Source of the DNA: Pseudomonas persica
GTDB lineage: Bacteria; Pseudomonadota; Gammaproteobacteria; Pseudomonadales; Pseudomonadaceae
DNA: 64,000 nucleotides
Reading direction: 5' to 3'
NCBI RefSeq assembly: GCF_900291015.1
Contig: NZ_OLKL01000020.1
Location: 62,001-126,000 of the forward strand
Shown piece after piece: positions 32,934-41,218 of this stretch (its first letter is position 1; each line of letters opens with the position of its first letter). The notes beneath the pieces are model-generated. The model had not been told where the DNA came from. It was given only the letters and a program-made list of their open reading frames with translations, and made no database searches. The position numbers and the translations under genes are program-made.

Positions 32934-34508
32934 ATGAAGAAATTCCTGCTGACGTTCCTCTGCCTGGGCGTCATCGGCTGCTCCAAACCTGCGGAGCCGG
33001 AAAAGACCGTCGACGTGCTGCTGATCGGCGGTGGCATCATGAGTGCCAGCCTGGGCACCTACCTCACCGAGCTGGAGCCGTCCTGGAAGGTCGACGTCTA
33101 CGAACGCCTGGACCAGGTGGCTGAAGAAAGCTCCAATGCCTGGAACAACGCCGGGACCGGGCACTCCGCGTTCTGCGAGCTGAACTACACCAGCGTCGGC
33201 AAGGACGGCAGCATCGACATCAGCAAGGCCGTGGGGGTCAACGAGCAGTTCGAAGTGTCCAAGCAGTTCTGGGCCTACCAGGTCGAGCAGGGCGTGCTGA
33301 GCAACCCGAAGTCGTTCATCAACAACGTGCCGCACATGAGCTTTGTCTGGGGTGACGACAACGTCGCCTTCCTGCACAAGCGCGTCGACGCCCTGCAGCA
33401 CAGTTCGCTGTTCCGCGGCATGGAAATCTCCGAAGACCACGAGCAGATCCGCAAGTGGGCGCCGCTGGTAATGGAAGGCCGTGACCCGGGGCAGAAAGTC
33501 GCCGCCACGCGCATGGCCATCGGCACCGACGTGAACTTTGGCGAAATCACCCGTCAGTTGTTCGCCGCAATGACCCGCAACCCCAATGTGTCGCTGAACC
33601 TGCGCCATGAAGTGCGCGACATCGTGCGCAACGACGACGGCACCTGGCATGTGCGGGTGGCCGACCTTGCCAACGGCGGCAAGGAAAAGGCCGTCAACGC
33701 CCGCTTCGTGTTCATCGGTGCCGGTGGTGGCGCGCTGAAGTTGCTGCAGAAGTCGGGCATTCCCGAAGCCGAAGGCTATGCCGGCTTCCCGGTCGGTGGC
33801 CAGTTCCTGATGACCGACAACCCTGACCTGGTCGCCCGCCACCAGGCCAAGTTGTACGGCAAAGCCTCGGTCGGCGCGCCGCCGATGTCGGTACCGCACC
33901 TGGATACACGAATGATCGATGGCAAGCAGGTGCTGCTGTTCGGTCCGTTCGCCACCTTCTCCACCAAGTACCTCAAGCACGGCTCGCTGCTGGACATGTT
34001 CGCCTCGCTGAACAGCCACAATGTGTTGCCGATGGTCAATGCCGGTATCGACAACATCGACCTCAGCACCTACCTGATGGGGCAGTTGATGCTCAGTTTC
34101 GATGACCGCATGAACGCACTGCGCGAGTACTTCCCCAACGCCAAGAACGAAGACTGGAAGCTGCTGCAGGCCGGCCAGCGGGTGCAGGTGATCAAGAAGG
34201 ACCCGGTACTGGGCGGTGTGCTGCAGTTCGGTACAGAAGTGGTGGCGGCGCAGGACGGCAGCATCGCCGCGTTGCTGGGAGCTTCGCCGGGCGCCTCGAC
34301 TGCGGCGCCGATCATGCTGACCGTGCTGGAAAAGACCTTCAAGGACCGTATCCAGTCGCCAGCCTGGCAGGCCAGGCTCAAGGAAATCGTGCCGAGCTAT
34401 GGGCAGAAGCTGAACAACAACCTGGCGCTGACCAACCAGACCCGGGCATGGAGCAGCGAGCGCCTACAGTTGCTGTACGTGCCGGTGCAGGCTGAGGCGG
34501 CGCACTAA
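32934..34508 (+). CDS. mqo: Malate:quinone oxidoreductase with lipoprotein signal
   Basis: A 524-aa FAD enzyme that oxidises malate to oxaloacetate and reduces quinone. The FAD-binding fold is at [24 protein letters not shown]. Family segments include [51 protein letters not shown] and the C-terminal [17 protein letters not shown]. The predicted start (ATG at 32934) gives [20 protein letters not shown], a lipoprotein signal with lipobox VIGC, unlike cytoplasmic-side E. coli Mqo. No ATG with a ribosome-binding site lies between this leader and the FAD domain. The frame is open upstream, but the leader context (GGATAACATCA before ATG) supports this start. Confidence 0.92.
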   Translation: MKKFLLTFLCLGVIGCSKPAEPEKTVDVLLIGGGIMSASLGTYLTELEPSWKVDVYERLDQVAEESSNAWNNAGTGHSAFCELNYTSVGKDGSIDISKAVGVNEQFEVSKQFWAYQVEQGVLSNPKSFINNVPHMSFVWGDDNVAFLHKRVDALQHSSLFRGMEISEDHEQIRKWAPLVMEGRDPGQKVAATRMAIGTDVNFGEITRQLFAAMTRNPNVSLNLRHEVRDIVRNDDGTWHVRVADLANGGKEKAVNARFVFIGAGGGALKLLQKSGIPEAEGYAGFPVGGQFLMTDNPDLVARHQAKLYGKASVGAPPMSVPHLDTRMIDGKQVLLFGPFATFSTKYLKHGSLLDMFASLNSHNVLPMVNAGIDNIDLSTYLMGQLMLSFDDRMNALREYFPNAKNEDWKLLQAGQRVQVIKKDPVLGGVLQFGTEVVAAQDGSIAALLGASPGASTAAPIMLTVLEKTFKDRIQSPAWQARLKEIVPSYGQKLNNNLALTNQTRAWSSERLQLLYVPVQAEAAH

Positions 34509-34578
34509 CGCATGCGGAAGCGGCCTTGTGTCGCGAAAGGGCCGCAACGCGGCCCCAGGATGTTTTCCCGGCACAACA

Positions 34579-34606
34579 AAAAGCCCGCACAAGGCGGGCT
34601 TTTTTG
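34579..34606. terminator. Bidirectional terminator between mqo and tRNA-Pro
   Basis: Stem AAGCCCGC (34581-34588) with GCGGGCTT (34594-34601), A-run on the left and T-run on the right. It can therefore end mqo on the plus strand and the tRNA transcript on the minus strand. Confidence 0.9.
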
Positions 34607-34615
34607 ATCAGGATT

Positions 34616-34692
34616 TGGTCGGAGAGACAGGATTCGAACCTGCGGCCTTCTCGTCCCGAACGAGACGCGCTACCTGGCTGCGCTACACTCCG
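34616..34692 (-). tRNA. tRNA-Pro (anticodon CGG)
   Basis: On the minus strand a 77-nt cloverleaf including encoded CCA. The anticodon arm TCTCG-TTCGGGA-CGAGA gives anticodon CGG, reading CCG. The T arm is GCAGG-TTCGAAT-CCTGT. The acceptor stem CGGAGTG pairs with CTCTCCG except for a U6-U67 mismatch. It is followed by a bidirectional terminator and preceded by its own likely promoter. Confidence 0.96.
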
Positions 34693-34701
34693 ATGAAGGA
34701 A

Positions 34702-34730
34702 ATCCTACTGCATCCTTTTTTTGCACGCAA
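34702..34730 (-). promoter_or_regulatory. Probable promoter of tRNA-Pro
   Basis: On the minus strand, TTGCGT (34725-34730), a 17-bp spacer and TAGGAT (34702-34707), placing transcription start a few bases before the tRNA 5' end at 34692. The match is moderate, but the spacing and position are right. Confidence 0.6.
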
Positions 34731-34773
34731 GCCCTTGTTGTTGAAAGGGCCTTTGCAAAAATGCGGGCTGCGA

Positions 34774-34995
34774 TCAGAGCTCTTTGACGGTGCGGATCTG
34801 GTCCTTGTTCAGGCGCGTGCGCTTGCCGTCCAGTTGCTCGAATTCGTAGAAGCCCGAGTCTTCATCGTACTTCGGTGTGTCGGTGGCCTGGATTTCGCGA
34901 CCGTCGTTCAGGGTAATGACGGTCGGCGATGCGCAGCCAGCGAGGGCGCCCAGGCCCAAGGCGAGCAGGAAGGCGGGTAGGGTCCGTTGAATCAT
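34774..34995 (-). CDS. YgdI/YgdR-type small lipoprotein (DUF903)
   Basis: A 73-aa predicted lipoprotein: signal MIQRTLPAFLLALGLGAL, lipobox LAGC with Cys at about 21, then the compact DUF903 SH3-like domain (TVITLNDGREIQATDTPKYDEDSGFYEFEQLDGKRTRLNKDQI), which contains the family's DG-E-x-T-P and YEF segments. Asp is absent at position +2 after Cys, so outer-membrane sorting is likely. GGAG lies 7 nt before the ATG. Function of the family is unknown. It is upstream of tRNA-Pro on the same strand but the tRNA has its own promoter. Confidence 0.9.
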   Translation of the reverse strand: MIQRTLPAFLLALGLGALAGCASPTVITLNDGREIQATDTPKYDEDSGFYEFEQLDGKRTRLNKDQIRTVKEL

Positions 34996-35183
34996 CGTGT
35001 TTCTCCAGTGCGATGGTGCTAGATGACATTAAGACGCAGGGCGTCCACGCAAGTTCCGTCTACAGTGCAGCATAGCGGCAAAACCGGGGCATTGATCGAG
35101 GGCAAGGGCCGCGGGCGTCACGCTGTGATGTGTGCGTGCTGTGTTATAACTGCGGCCATCCTATCTTCTTGTGACGGACCCCC

Positions 35184-35723
35184 ATGAAAGCCAAGGCAGA
35201 TACCCCCTTCGTGCCGCTGAACATCGCTGTGCTCACGGTCAGCGACACCCGCACCTTCGACACCGATACCTCCGGCCAGCTGTTCGTTGACCGGCTGAGC
35301 GCGGCCGGTCATCGCCTGGCAGAGCGCGTGCTGCTGAAAGATGACCTGTACAAGATTCGCGCCCAGGTCGCCACCTGGATTGCCGATGACCGCGTGCAGG
35401 TGGTGCTGATCACCGGCGGCACCGGCTTTACCGGTCGCGACAGCACACCCGAGGCCGTGGCCTGCCTGCTGGACAAGCAGGTTGAAGGCTTTGGTGAGCT
35501 GTTTCGGCAGATTTCCGTGGCCGACATTGGCACCTCCACCGTGCAGTCCCGCGCCCTGGCCGGGCTGGCCAACGGCACTCTGGTGTGCTGCCTGCCAGGT
35601 TCGACCAACGCGGTGCGCACCGGTTGGGACGGTATCCTCGCCGAGCAGCTGGATGCCCGCCATCGCCCGTGCAACTTCGTGCCGCACCTGAAGCAGGCGG
35701 CGGCCTGTGACAGCCGTGGCTGA
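35184..35723 (+). CDS. moaB: Molybdenum cofactor biosynthesis protein MoaB
   Basis: A 179-aa MoaB/Mog-fold protein for molybdenum cofactor synthesis, expected to adenylylate molybdopterin. Motifs: LNIAVLTVSDTRTFDTDTSGQ, VLITGGTGFTGRDSTPEAV (the molybdopterin-binding TGGTG loop) and CCLPGSTNAVRTGWDGIL. The gene overlaps moeA by 17 bp, a tight two-gene operon acting in consecutive steps: adenylylation by MoaB/Mog and then molybdate insertion by MoeA. Start ATG at 35184; a GGAC-type Shine-Dalgarno is weak. The N-terminus, MKAKADTPFVP, is normal for the pseudomonad protein. Confidence 0.93.
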   Translation: MKAKADTPFVPLNIAVLTVSDTRTFDTDTSGQLFVDRLSAAGHRLAERVLLKDDLYKIRAQVATWIADDRVQVVLITGGTGFTGRDSTPEAVACLLDKQVEGFGELFRQISVADIGTSTVQSRALAGLANGTLVCCLPGSTNAVRTGWDGILAEQLDARHRPCNFVPHLKQAAACDSRG

Positions 35724-36933
35724 GGTCAGCCAGAGCCGGCCGTTGATGCCGGTGGAACAGGCCCTGGAGCAGCTGCTGGCATTAGCCGAAGCGGCACCGA
35801 TCGGCGACACCGAGACCCTGCCATTGGCTGAGGCCGAGGGCCGTGTGCTGGCCACCGACCTGGTGGCCTCGCTCGACCTGCCGCCTTGGCCGAACAGCGC
35901 CATGGACGGTTACGCCCTGCGCCTGGCCGACTGGCAGGGCGAACCACTGCCGGTCAGCCAGCGGATTTTCGCCGGCCATGTGCCGCAGCCGCTGCAACCG
36001 GGCACCTGCGCGCGCATCTTCACCGGGGCACCGCTGCCCGAAGGTGCCGACTGCGTCGAGATGCAGGAAAACACCGAAGTGGCAGAGGATGGCCGGGTAC
36101 GCTTTCTCGAACCGTTGAAAACCGGGCAGAACATTCGTCCCCAGGGCCAGGAAACCCGCAAGGGCGAACAAGTGATGAGCGCCGGCACCCGGTTGGGGCC
36201 GATTGAGCTGGGCCTGGCTGCGACCTTGGGCCACGGCCGCCTGGACGTGGTACGCAAGGTGCGGGTGGCGGTGCTGTCCACCGGTGACGAACTGGTCGAA
36301 CCCGGCCTGCCGCTGGGGCCGGGGCAAATCTACAACAGCAACCGCCGGCTGCTGGTCAGCTGGTTGCAGCGGCTGGGCTGCGAGGTGGTCGATGCGGGCA
36401 TCCTGCCGGATGACCTGGCACGCACCCGCAGCTGCCTGGCCGAGCTGGGCGATGTCGACCTGATCCTGTCCACCGGCGGTGTCTCGGTGGGCGAAGCCGA
36501 CTACCTTGGCGCCGCCCTGCGCGAAGCCGGCGAGCTGGCCTTGTGGAAGCTGGCGATCAAACCGGGCAAGCCGCTGACCTTCGGCCACTTCCAGGGCGTG
36601 CCGGTCATCGGCCTGCCGGGTAACCCGGCTTCGACCCTGGTCACCTTCGGCCTGCTGACCCGGCCCTACCTGTTGCGGCGTCAGGGTGTGGTCGATGTCA
36701 CGCCGCTGCGTTTCGACATGCCGGCCGGCTTTGACTGGCCCAAGCCCGGCACGCGCCGCGAGTACCTGCGGGCCCGCATCGAGCAGGGCCAGGTGCGTAT
36801 CTACAAAAACCAGAGCTCTGGCGTGCTGCGCAGCGCGGCCTGGGCCGAGGGGCTGGTGGAAGTACGCGAAGGCAGTACGCCGAAGCAGGGTGACAGCGTG
36901 CCGTTCATTCCCTTCAGCGAGCTACTTGGCTGA
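35707..36933 (+). CDS. moeA: Molybdopterin molybdenumtransferase MoeA
   Basis: A 408-aa enzyme that inserts molybdate into adenylylated molybdopterin. Visible are the N-terminal NSAMDGYAL motif, IFTGAPLPEGAD, the MoCF-fold domain with VLSTGDELVEPG, STGGVSVGEADY, KPGKPLTFG and GLPGNPAST, and the C-terminal beta-barrel domain IV. The start is a GTG at 35707 overlapping the end of moaB; an ATG at 35746 would remove 13 residues that align with E. coli MoeA, so GTG is preferred. Its 3' end overlaps the convergent glycosyltransferase gene by 12 bp. Confidence 0.94.
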   Translation: MTAVAEVSQSRPLMPVEQALEQLLALAEAAPIGDTETLPLAEAEGRVLATDLVASLDLPPWPNSAMDGYALRLADWQGEPLPVSQRIFAGHVPQPLQPGTCARIFTGAPLPEGADCVEMQENTEVAEDGRVRFLEPLKTGQNIRPQGQETRKGEQVMSAGTRLGPIELGLAATLGHGRLDVVRKVRVAVLSTGDELVEPGLPLGPGQIYNSNRRLLVSWLQRLGCEVVDAGILPDDLARTRSCLAELGDVDLILSTGGVSVGEADYLGAALREAGELALWKLAIKPGKPLTFGHFQGVPVIGLPGNPASTLVTFGLLTRPYLLRRQGVVDVTPLRFDMPAGFDWPKPGTRREYLRARIEQGQVRIYKNQSSGVLRSAAWAEGLVEVREGSTPKQGDSVPFIPFSELLG

Positions 36934-38169
36934 GCGGCCCAGCCAGGCGCTGCCCAGCGGCGCTGCCTCGGCTGGTGCCGCCTGGGCCAGGCGCATGTGC
37001 ACGTTCTCCAGTTGTTGGGCGGCCACGCTCCAGTCGTGGCGCTGGCGGGCGAACTGGCGCCCGGCATCGCTCAACTGGCTCATGCGCCAGGGCTGGTTGA
37101 GCAGCTGGGTGATCAGCAGGGCCAGCAGGTCGCCATCCTCACTGCCCAGGTAGTGCTCACCGTTGTTCGCGGCCAGGCCTGAAACGCCTTTGCCGGTGGT
37201 GATCACCGGCAAGCCGGCGGCCATCGCTTCGAGGATTTTCACCTTGGAGCCACCGGCATAGCGCAGCGGTGCGAAGAACAGTGCCGAACGCCGCTGCAGT
37301 TCGCGCAGGTCGGGGCGGTAGCCGAACCATTCGATACGCGGGTCGTTCCAGTGCAGTTTCCAGCTGGCCGGCATGGCATGCCCGGCAATCGCCAGGCGTA
37401 CTGCCGGGTTGCTCAGCCACACCTGCGGTATGATGTCTTCCAGCGCCCATTCGATGGCCTCCAGGTTGGCGCCATACTCGAAGTTGCCAACGAACAGCAG
37501 GCGCTGGCTGTGCAGCGCGGGTTGCACGTGCTGGTAGAAATCACAGTCCACGCCATTGACCACCACGTTCACCGGGCGCCCGCTGATCTGCGCGATCAGC
37601 TCGGCATCGTGGGCGCTGACCGCCACCAGTTCGGTGGGCTGGCGCAATACCCGCTGTTCCCAGCGTCGATAGCGCCAGCGGTCGAAGGCGTTGAGCGGGC
37701 GCAGCCACAGCGGCAGGCGATCGTGGCTGGCGCCACCCATCACCGACTCCAGGGTGTGCTCGCTGAGCATGTACGGCAATCCGCGTGCCTGCAGGGCTTT
37801 TTCGAAGGGCTGGAAGCTGTAGCTGTGCTCGATCTGGATCACGTCCCACGGCTCGTCCAGCAGTTGCTCGAAGCGGTGCCGCAGGCAAGGGGCCAGGCCA
37901 TTGATGATTGCCCGCATGGGGTAGTCGATGATCGGTGAGGCCAGCAGGTTGAGCGGGCTGTGCAGGGGGCGGCGGGGCAGCACTATCAGGCGGTCGAGCA
38001 GCGGTTCCAGAGCCTCGCGGGCGGCATCGCCGAGGGGGATCTTCGATTGCACCAGCAGGGTAATCCGGTGGCCCCGCTGTGCCAGTGCGCGTATCAGGTG
38101 GTATTGCCGGGTCTTGCTGCCGCTGGTGGTCGGCCAGGGCAGGTACGGCAGTGTCCAGAGAATGCGCAT
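36922..38169 (-). CDS. Glycosyltransferase, GT-B fold (family 4-like)
   Basis: A 415-aa glycosyltransferase with the GT-B two-domain fold. The N-terminal domain begins MRILWTLPYLPWPTTSGSKT with the GS/K loop. The C-terminal nucleotide-sugar domain has LLFVGNFEYGANLEAIEWAL and GGSKVKILEAMAAGLPVITT (family E-x7-E region). No transmembrane segments. Donor and acceptor are unknown; sugar transfer in surface polysaccharide or glycolipid synthesis is the usual role. It stands alone, with no polysaccharide cluster around it. Its end overlaps moeA by 12 bp. Confidence 0.88.
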   Translation of the reverse strand: MRILWTLPYLPWPTTSGSKTRQYHLIRALAQRGHRITLLVQSKIPLGDAAREALEPLLDRLIVLPRRPLHSPLNLLASPIIDYPMRAIINGLAPCLRHRFEQLLDEPWDVIQIEHSYSFQPFEKALQARGLPYMLSEHTLESVMGGASHDRLPLWLRPLNAFDRWRYRRWEQRVLRQPTELVAVSAHDAELIAQISGRPVNVVVNGVDCDFYQHVQPALHSQRLLFVGNFEYGANLEAIEWALEDIIPQVWLSNPAVRLAIAGHAMPASWKLHWNDPRIEWFGYRPDLRELQRRSALFFAPLRYAGGSKVKILEAMAAGLPVITTGKGVSGLAANNGEHYLGSEDGDLLALLITQLLNQPWRMSQLSDAGRQFARQRHDWSVAAQQLENVHMRLAQAAPAEAAPLGSAWLGRSAK

Positions 38170-38204
38170 GACCCGGAATCCTCGCTAAAGGCTGCGGACA
38201 GCAA

Positions 38205-38251
38205 GACGCGCCCGTTGGCGGCAGTAGTGAAACCACTGCCGGGGGCGCGTC
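38205..38251. other. Strong hairpin upstream of the glycosyltransferase gene
   Basis: GACGCGCCC (38205-38213) pairs perfectly with GGGCGCGTC (38243-38251), with an inner stem GGCAGT/ACTGCC. There is no T-run. It lies 36 bp before the glycosyltransferase start on the minus strand and 175 bp before the lipid kinase gene, so it could be a 5' leader structure. No gene is visible in the rest of the 38170-38425 gap. Confidence 0.6.
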
Positions 38252-38425
38252 CATGGCAAGAAAATGTATCTGCTGAGCATAGCTGTGCATTGCCAGGCGT
38301 GGGGAAATTGACCGGCCCAGGCGATTAAAAAAGTGGGAGCGGCCTGCTATTTTTCTGGGGGCATGCAACGATCCGCGATTGCAGAGGGTCGAGATCTGCG
38401 TTGATCACTTTACGGAGGCGCGCAA

Positions 38426-39313
38426 ATGCGAGGTCGCAAGGCAATGCTGATCCTGCACGGCAAGCAGGCCATGAACGAGGACTTGCGCAATGCCGTGCAT
38501 GGCCTGCGCGACAGCGGCTGGGTGCTGGATGTGCGGGTCACCTGGGAGGCCGGTGACGCCCAGCGCCTGGTCGCCGAGGCGCTGGCTGCCGGTTACGGCC
38601 ATATCGTCGCCGGAGGCGGGGATGGCACGCTGCGCGATGTCGCCGAGGCCATGGGGCTGGCGGGTACCGCGGCCAGTCTGGCGTTGTTGCCGCTGGGCAC
38701 GGCCAACGATTTTGCCAGGGCAGCCGGCATCCCTCTGGAGCCTGCTACGGCGCTGGCCTTGCTGAACATACCTGCACAGCCAATAGACCTGGGCCAGGCC
38801 GGTGACCAGTTGTTCCTCAACATGGCCACGGGCGGTTTTGGCAGCCAGGTCACGGCCAGCACCTCTGAAGACCTGAAGAAAGTGCTGGGCGCCGCCGCCT
38901 ACCTGTTCACCGGGTTGTCGCGCTTCAGCGAGCTGCAGGCGGCATCGGTAGCGCTGCAAGGGCCCGGTTTCCACTGGCAGGGTGACCTGCTGGCGCTGGG
39001 GATCGGTAACGGCCGCCAGGCCGGGGGTGGGCAGGTGCTGTGCCCGGAGGCCGTGGTGGACGATGGCTTGCTCGATATCGCCATCCTGCCGGCACCACAG
39101 GAGGTGGTCGGGGCGCTGCGTGACCTGTTGGCCGGTGACGGGCTGCTCGTCCGGGCCAGGTTGCCCTGGGTCGAGATCAAGTGCTCGCAAGGGCTGGACA
39201 TCAATCTCGATGGCGAACCGGTGCAGGCCGACAAGTTGCGCTTCCAGGCCAGGCCCGCTGCACTGCGTCTGCACCTGCCGGCCGGGTCGCCGTTGCTCAG
39301 TCGTCCAGGCTGA
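38426..39313 (+). CDS. yegS: YegS-like lipid kinase (diacylglycerol kinase catalytic domain)
   Basis: A 295-aa cytoplasmic/peripheral kinase of the diacylglycerol-kinase catalytic superfamily. The nucleotide-binding motif GGGDGTLRDVAEAM follows the first Rossmann half. The PLGTANDFARAAGIP segment, LFLNMATGGFGSQVTASTSE and the C-terminal LDGEPV-type motif (LDINLDGEPVQA) are all typical of YegS/DgkB-like lipid kinases. In E. coli YegS phosphorylates phosphatidylglycerol in vitro; the physiological substrate is unclear. GGAGG lies 7 nt before the ATG. The 3' end overlaps the convergent response-regulator gene by 17 bp. Confidence 0.92.
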   Translation: MRGRKAMLILHGKQAMNEDLRNAVHGLRDSGWVLDVRVTWEAGDAQRLVAEALAAGYGHIVAGGGDGTLRDVAEAMGLAGTAASLALLPLGTANDFARAAGIPLEPATALALLNIPAQPIDLGQAGDQLFLNMATGGFGSQVTASTSEDLKKVLGAAAYLFTGLSRFSELQAASVALQGPGFHWQGDLLALGIGNGRQAGGGQVLCPEAVVDDGLLDIAILPAPQEVVGALRDLLAGDGLLVRARLPWVEIKCSQGLDINLDGEPVQADKLRFQARPAALRLHLPAGSPLLSRPG

Positions 39314-39956
39314 TGATTTTCTCGCGTACGGCGAACAGCACCAGGCCGGCCACGTCATGGATCTGCAAGCGTTTCATGATTTGCGAGCGGTGGGTCTCCA
39401 CGGTCTTGATCGACAGACCCAGGCCGGTGGCGATTTCCCGGGTGGACTTGCCGCGCACGATCAGGCGCAGGATCTCCAGCTGTCGCGCGGTGAGGTTATG
39501 CCGCTCGCCAGCGGGTTGCTTGCACTGCCTGGTGCGCTGCAGCGCCTGGTCGATGACCGTATGGGCGATGGCTGGGCTGAGGTAGCGCTCGCCGTTGCGC
39601 ACCGCGACCAGGGCCTGCTCCAGTTCGGTGGCGCTGGTGTCCTTGAGCAGGTAGCCGTGGGCGCCGCTTTCCAGGGCCCGCATGATCAGGTCCGGGTCGG
39701 TGTGCATCGACAGGATCAGCACCTTGCAGGTACTGCCGCTGGCGCGCAGTTGGGTGAGGGCATCCAGGCCGCTGGTCGAGCGCATGGAGATGTCCAGCAA
39801 GACTATGTCCGGCGCCAGCTTGCGTACCTGTTCGAGCAACTGGCTGCCGTCGTCGGCTTCACCGATTACTTCATAGCCGGGGATGTCGCAGACCAGTGCA
39901 CGCACCCCGGCGCGAATCAGCGAGTGGTCGTCTACCAGTAGCAGTCTACAGGTCAT
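39297..39956 (-). CDS. NarL/LuxR-family response regulator
   Basis: A 219-aa response regulator. The receiver domain has VDDHSLIRAGVR, phosphoacceptor in LLDISMRSTSGLDAL and GYLLKDTS. The C-terminal HTH is LTARQLEILRLIVRGKSTREIATGLGLSIKTVETHRSQIMKRL. It overlaps the upstream sensor kinase gene by 11 bp, so the two form a coupled NarX/NarL-like pair. No Shine-Dalgarno is obvious before its ATG, consistent with translational coupling. Target genes unknown. Confidence 0.93.
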   Translation of the reverse strand: MTCRLLLVDDHSLIRAGVRALVCDIPGYEVIGEADDGSQLLEQVRKLAPDIVLLDISMRSTSGLDALTQLRASGSTCKVLILSMHTDPDLIMRALESGAHGYLLKDTSATELEQALVAVRNGERYLSPAIAHTVIDQALQRTRQCKQPAGERHNLTARQLEILRLIVRGKSTREIATGLGLSIKTVETHRSQIMKRLQIHDVAGLVLFAVREKIISLDD

Positions 39957-40842
39957 CGGTGGCGGTGCTCCTGGCGCGTTGCTGGGTGCGCGGTGGCCAC
40001 GGGAACACCGCCTCGATGCGCGTGCCCAGGCCGAGCTGACTGATGATGTCGAGGCTGCCCTGCAGCGCGGTTACCCGCTCCTGCATGCCGGCCAAGCCGC
40101 GCTGACCAGCTTCGGCCGGTTGCCTGGCGGGCACGAAGCCACGGCCATCGTCGTGGATCGACAACGCCAGCCCCTCGGGGGTGCGCTGCAGACGGACGAC
40201 CAGGTTGTGTGCCTGGGCGTGGCGCAGCATGTTGGTCACGGCTTCCTGGGTAATGCGGAATACCGCCATGGCCACGGCCTCGTCGATGCCGCCCAGGCGC
40301 TGGTTGCACGCCAGGCTCCAGTGCACGCCACTGTTGCCCAAGGTACGCACCAGGTGCGCGCGCAGGCTGGCTTCCAGGCCAAGGCTGGCCAGCTGTCGCG
40401 GGTTGAGCAGGGCGGAGACATCGCGCACGTTGCCCAGGGTGTCATCCAGCGTGCTGCGCAGGGCGTCGCAGTGCCCTTGCAGCTCATCGGGCATGCGCCT
40501 TTGCAGCCACTGCAGTTGCAGCTTGGCGGCAGTGAGCAACTGGCCGATGTCGTCGTGCAATTCCCGGCTCAGGTGCTGGCGCTCGTCTTCCTGGACCTTG
40601 AGCATGCGCTCGGCCAGTTCCGCCGGACGCAGGCTGATCGACCTGGCGCCCAGGCCCAGATGCACGGCGGCGCCCAGCGTGGCGGCCAGCTGCAGCACCA
40701 GCAGGCTGGCCGGGATCACCTGGTCGGCCAGGTACAGCAACAGGTTGGCGACCAGCGAGGTCACGCACAGCCCGACCGTCGCCCAGCGCAGCAGGGTAGT
40801 GCGGGAGCCGCAACGCAAAGGAATCTTCAAGCGTGGAAACAT
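39946..40842 (-). CDS. Sensor histidine kinase, HisKA_3 (NarX/DesK-like)
   Basis: A 298-aa membrane sensor kinase. Two transmembrane helices in the first about 75 residues (WATVGLCVTSLVANLLLYLA and ASLLVLQLAATLGAAVHLGL) with almost no periplasmic loop, so it probably senses within the membrane or cytoplasm. The HisKA_3 dimerisation helix has ERQHLSRELHDDIGQLLTAAKL (phospho-His in the ELHDD box), and the HATPase has ITQEAVTNMLRHAQA and IHDDGRGF. Paired with the downstream response regulator. The start is uncertain: ATG at 40842 is used; in-frame alternatives upstream (TTG) have no better ribosome-binding site. Confidence 0.88.
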   Translation of the reverse strand: MFPRLKIPLRCGSRTTLLRWATVGLCVTSLVANLLLYLADQVIPASLLVLQLAATLGAAVHLGLGARSISLRPAELAERMLKVQEDERQHLSRELHDDIGQLLTAAKLQLQWLQRRMPDELQGHCDALRSTLDDTLGNVRDVSALLNPRQLASLGLEASLRAHLVRTLGNSGVHWSLACNQRLGGIDEAVAMAVFRITQEAVTNMLRHAQAHNLVVRLQRTPEGLALSIHDDGRGFVPARQPAEAGQRGLAGMQERVTALQGSLDIISQLGLGTRIEAVFPWPPRTQQRARSTATDDL

Positions 40843-41218
40843 AAGTAGGGAAGCCACTGAAGTATTGCTGATGGAGGCCTTGCACAATCCCTGTCAGAGG
40901 CTTTGGAGCAGTACTTTCGATTGTTTTTTTCGAACACGAGATCTTGCGACCTTGCTGCAGGTAGCAAGCGTTTGTGGGGGCGCATATTACCACCTTGCAC
41001 TGCATCGGTCGCGGCTGGGTAACGCTTTGAAACGCCTGTCGGGCGGGTGCTGGCGGGTAGCAAAGTGCCACCCGGTTTGATCGCGCAATACGCACTTGCC
41101 GTGAAACTGGCGCGCAATTGATTCAACTTGCCCACCGGAAACTTGGAAACTTCGCGAACTTTCCAGGTGCGACCATGCTGGGCTTGAATAAACGTGCCTG
41201 GTTGCACTGTGCGCCGGG
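40843..41218. other. 376-bp intergenic region
   Basis: Between the sensor kinase start and the Hpt-like gene stop (both minus strand). I see no gene. Contents noted: a 6-bp-stem hairpin, CTTGCTGCAGGTAGCAAG, near 40962-40979; a T-run near 40922; and an imperfect palindrome, GGAAAC-N-GAACTTTCC-type, near 41137-41164. The promoter of the kinase-regulator operon must be here, but I could not fix it. Confidence 0.5.

Noticed and set aside
35041..35183. A molybdenum-cofactor riboswitch upstream of moaB
   Set aside because: No recognisable conserved riboswitch core or multi-stem structure; the gap is only about 190 bp including the divergent promoter of the lipoprotein gene.
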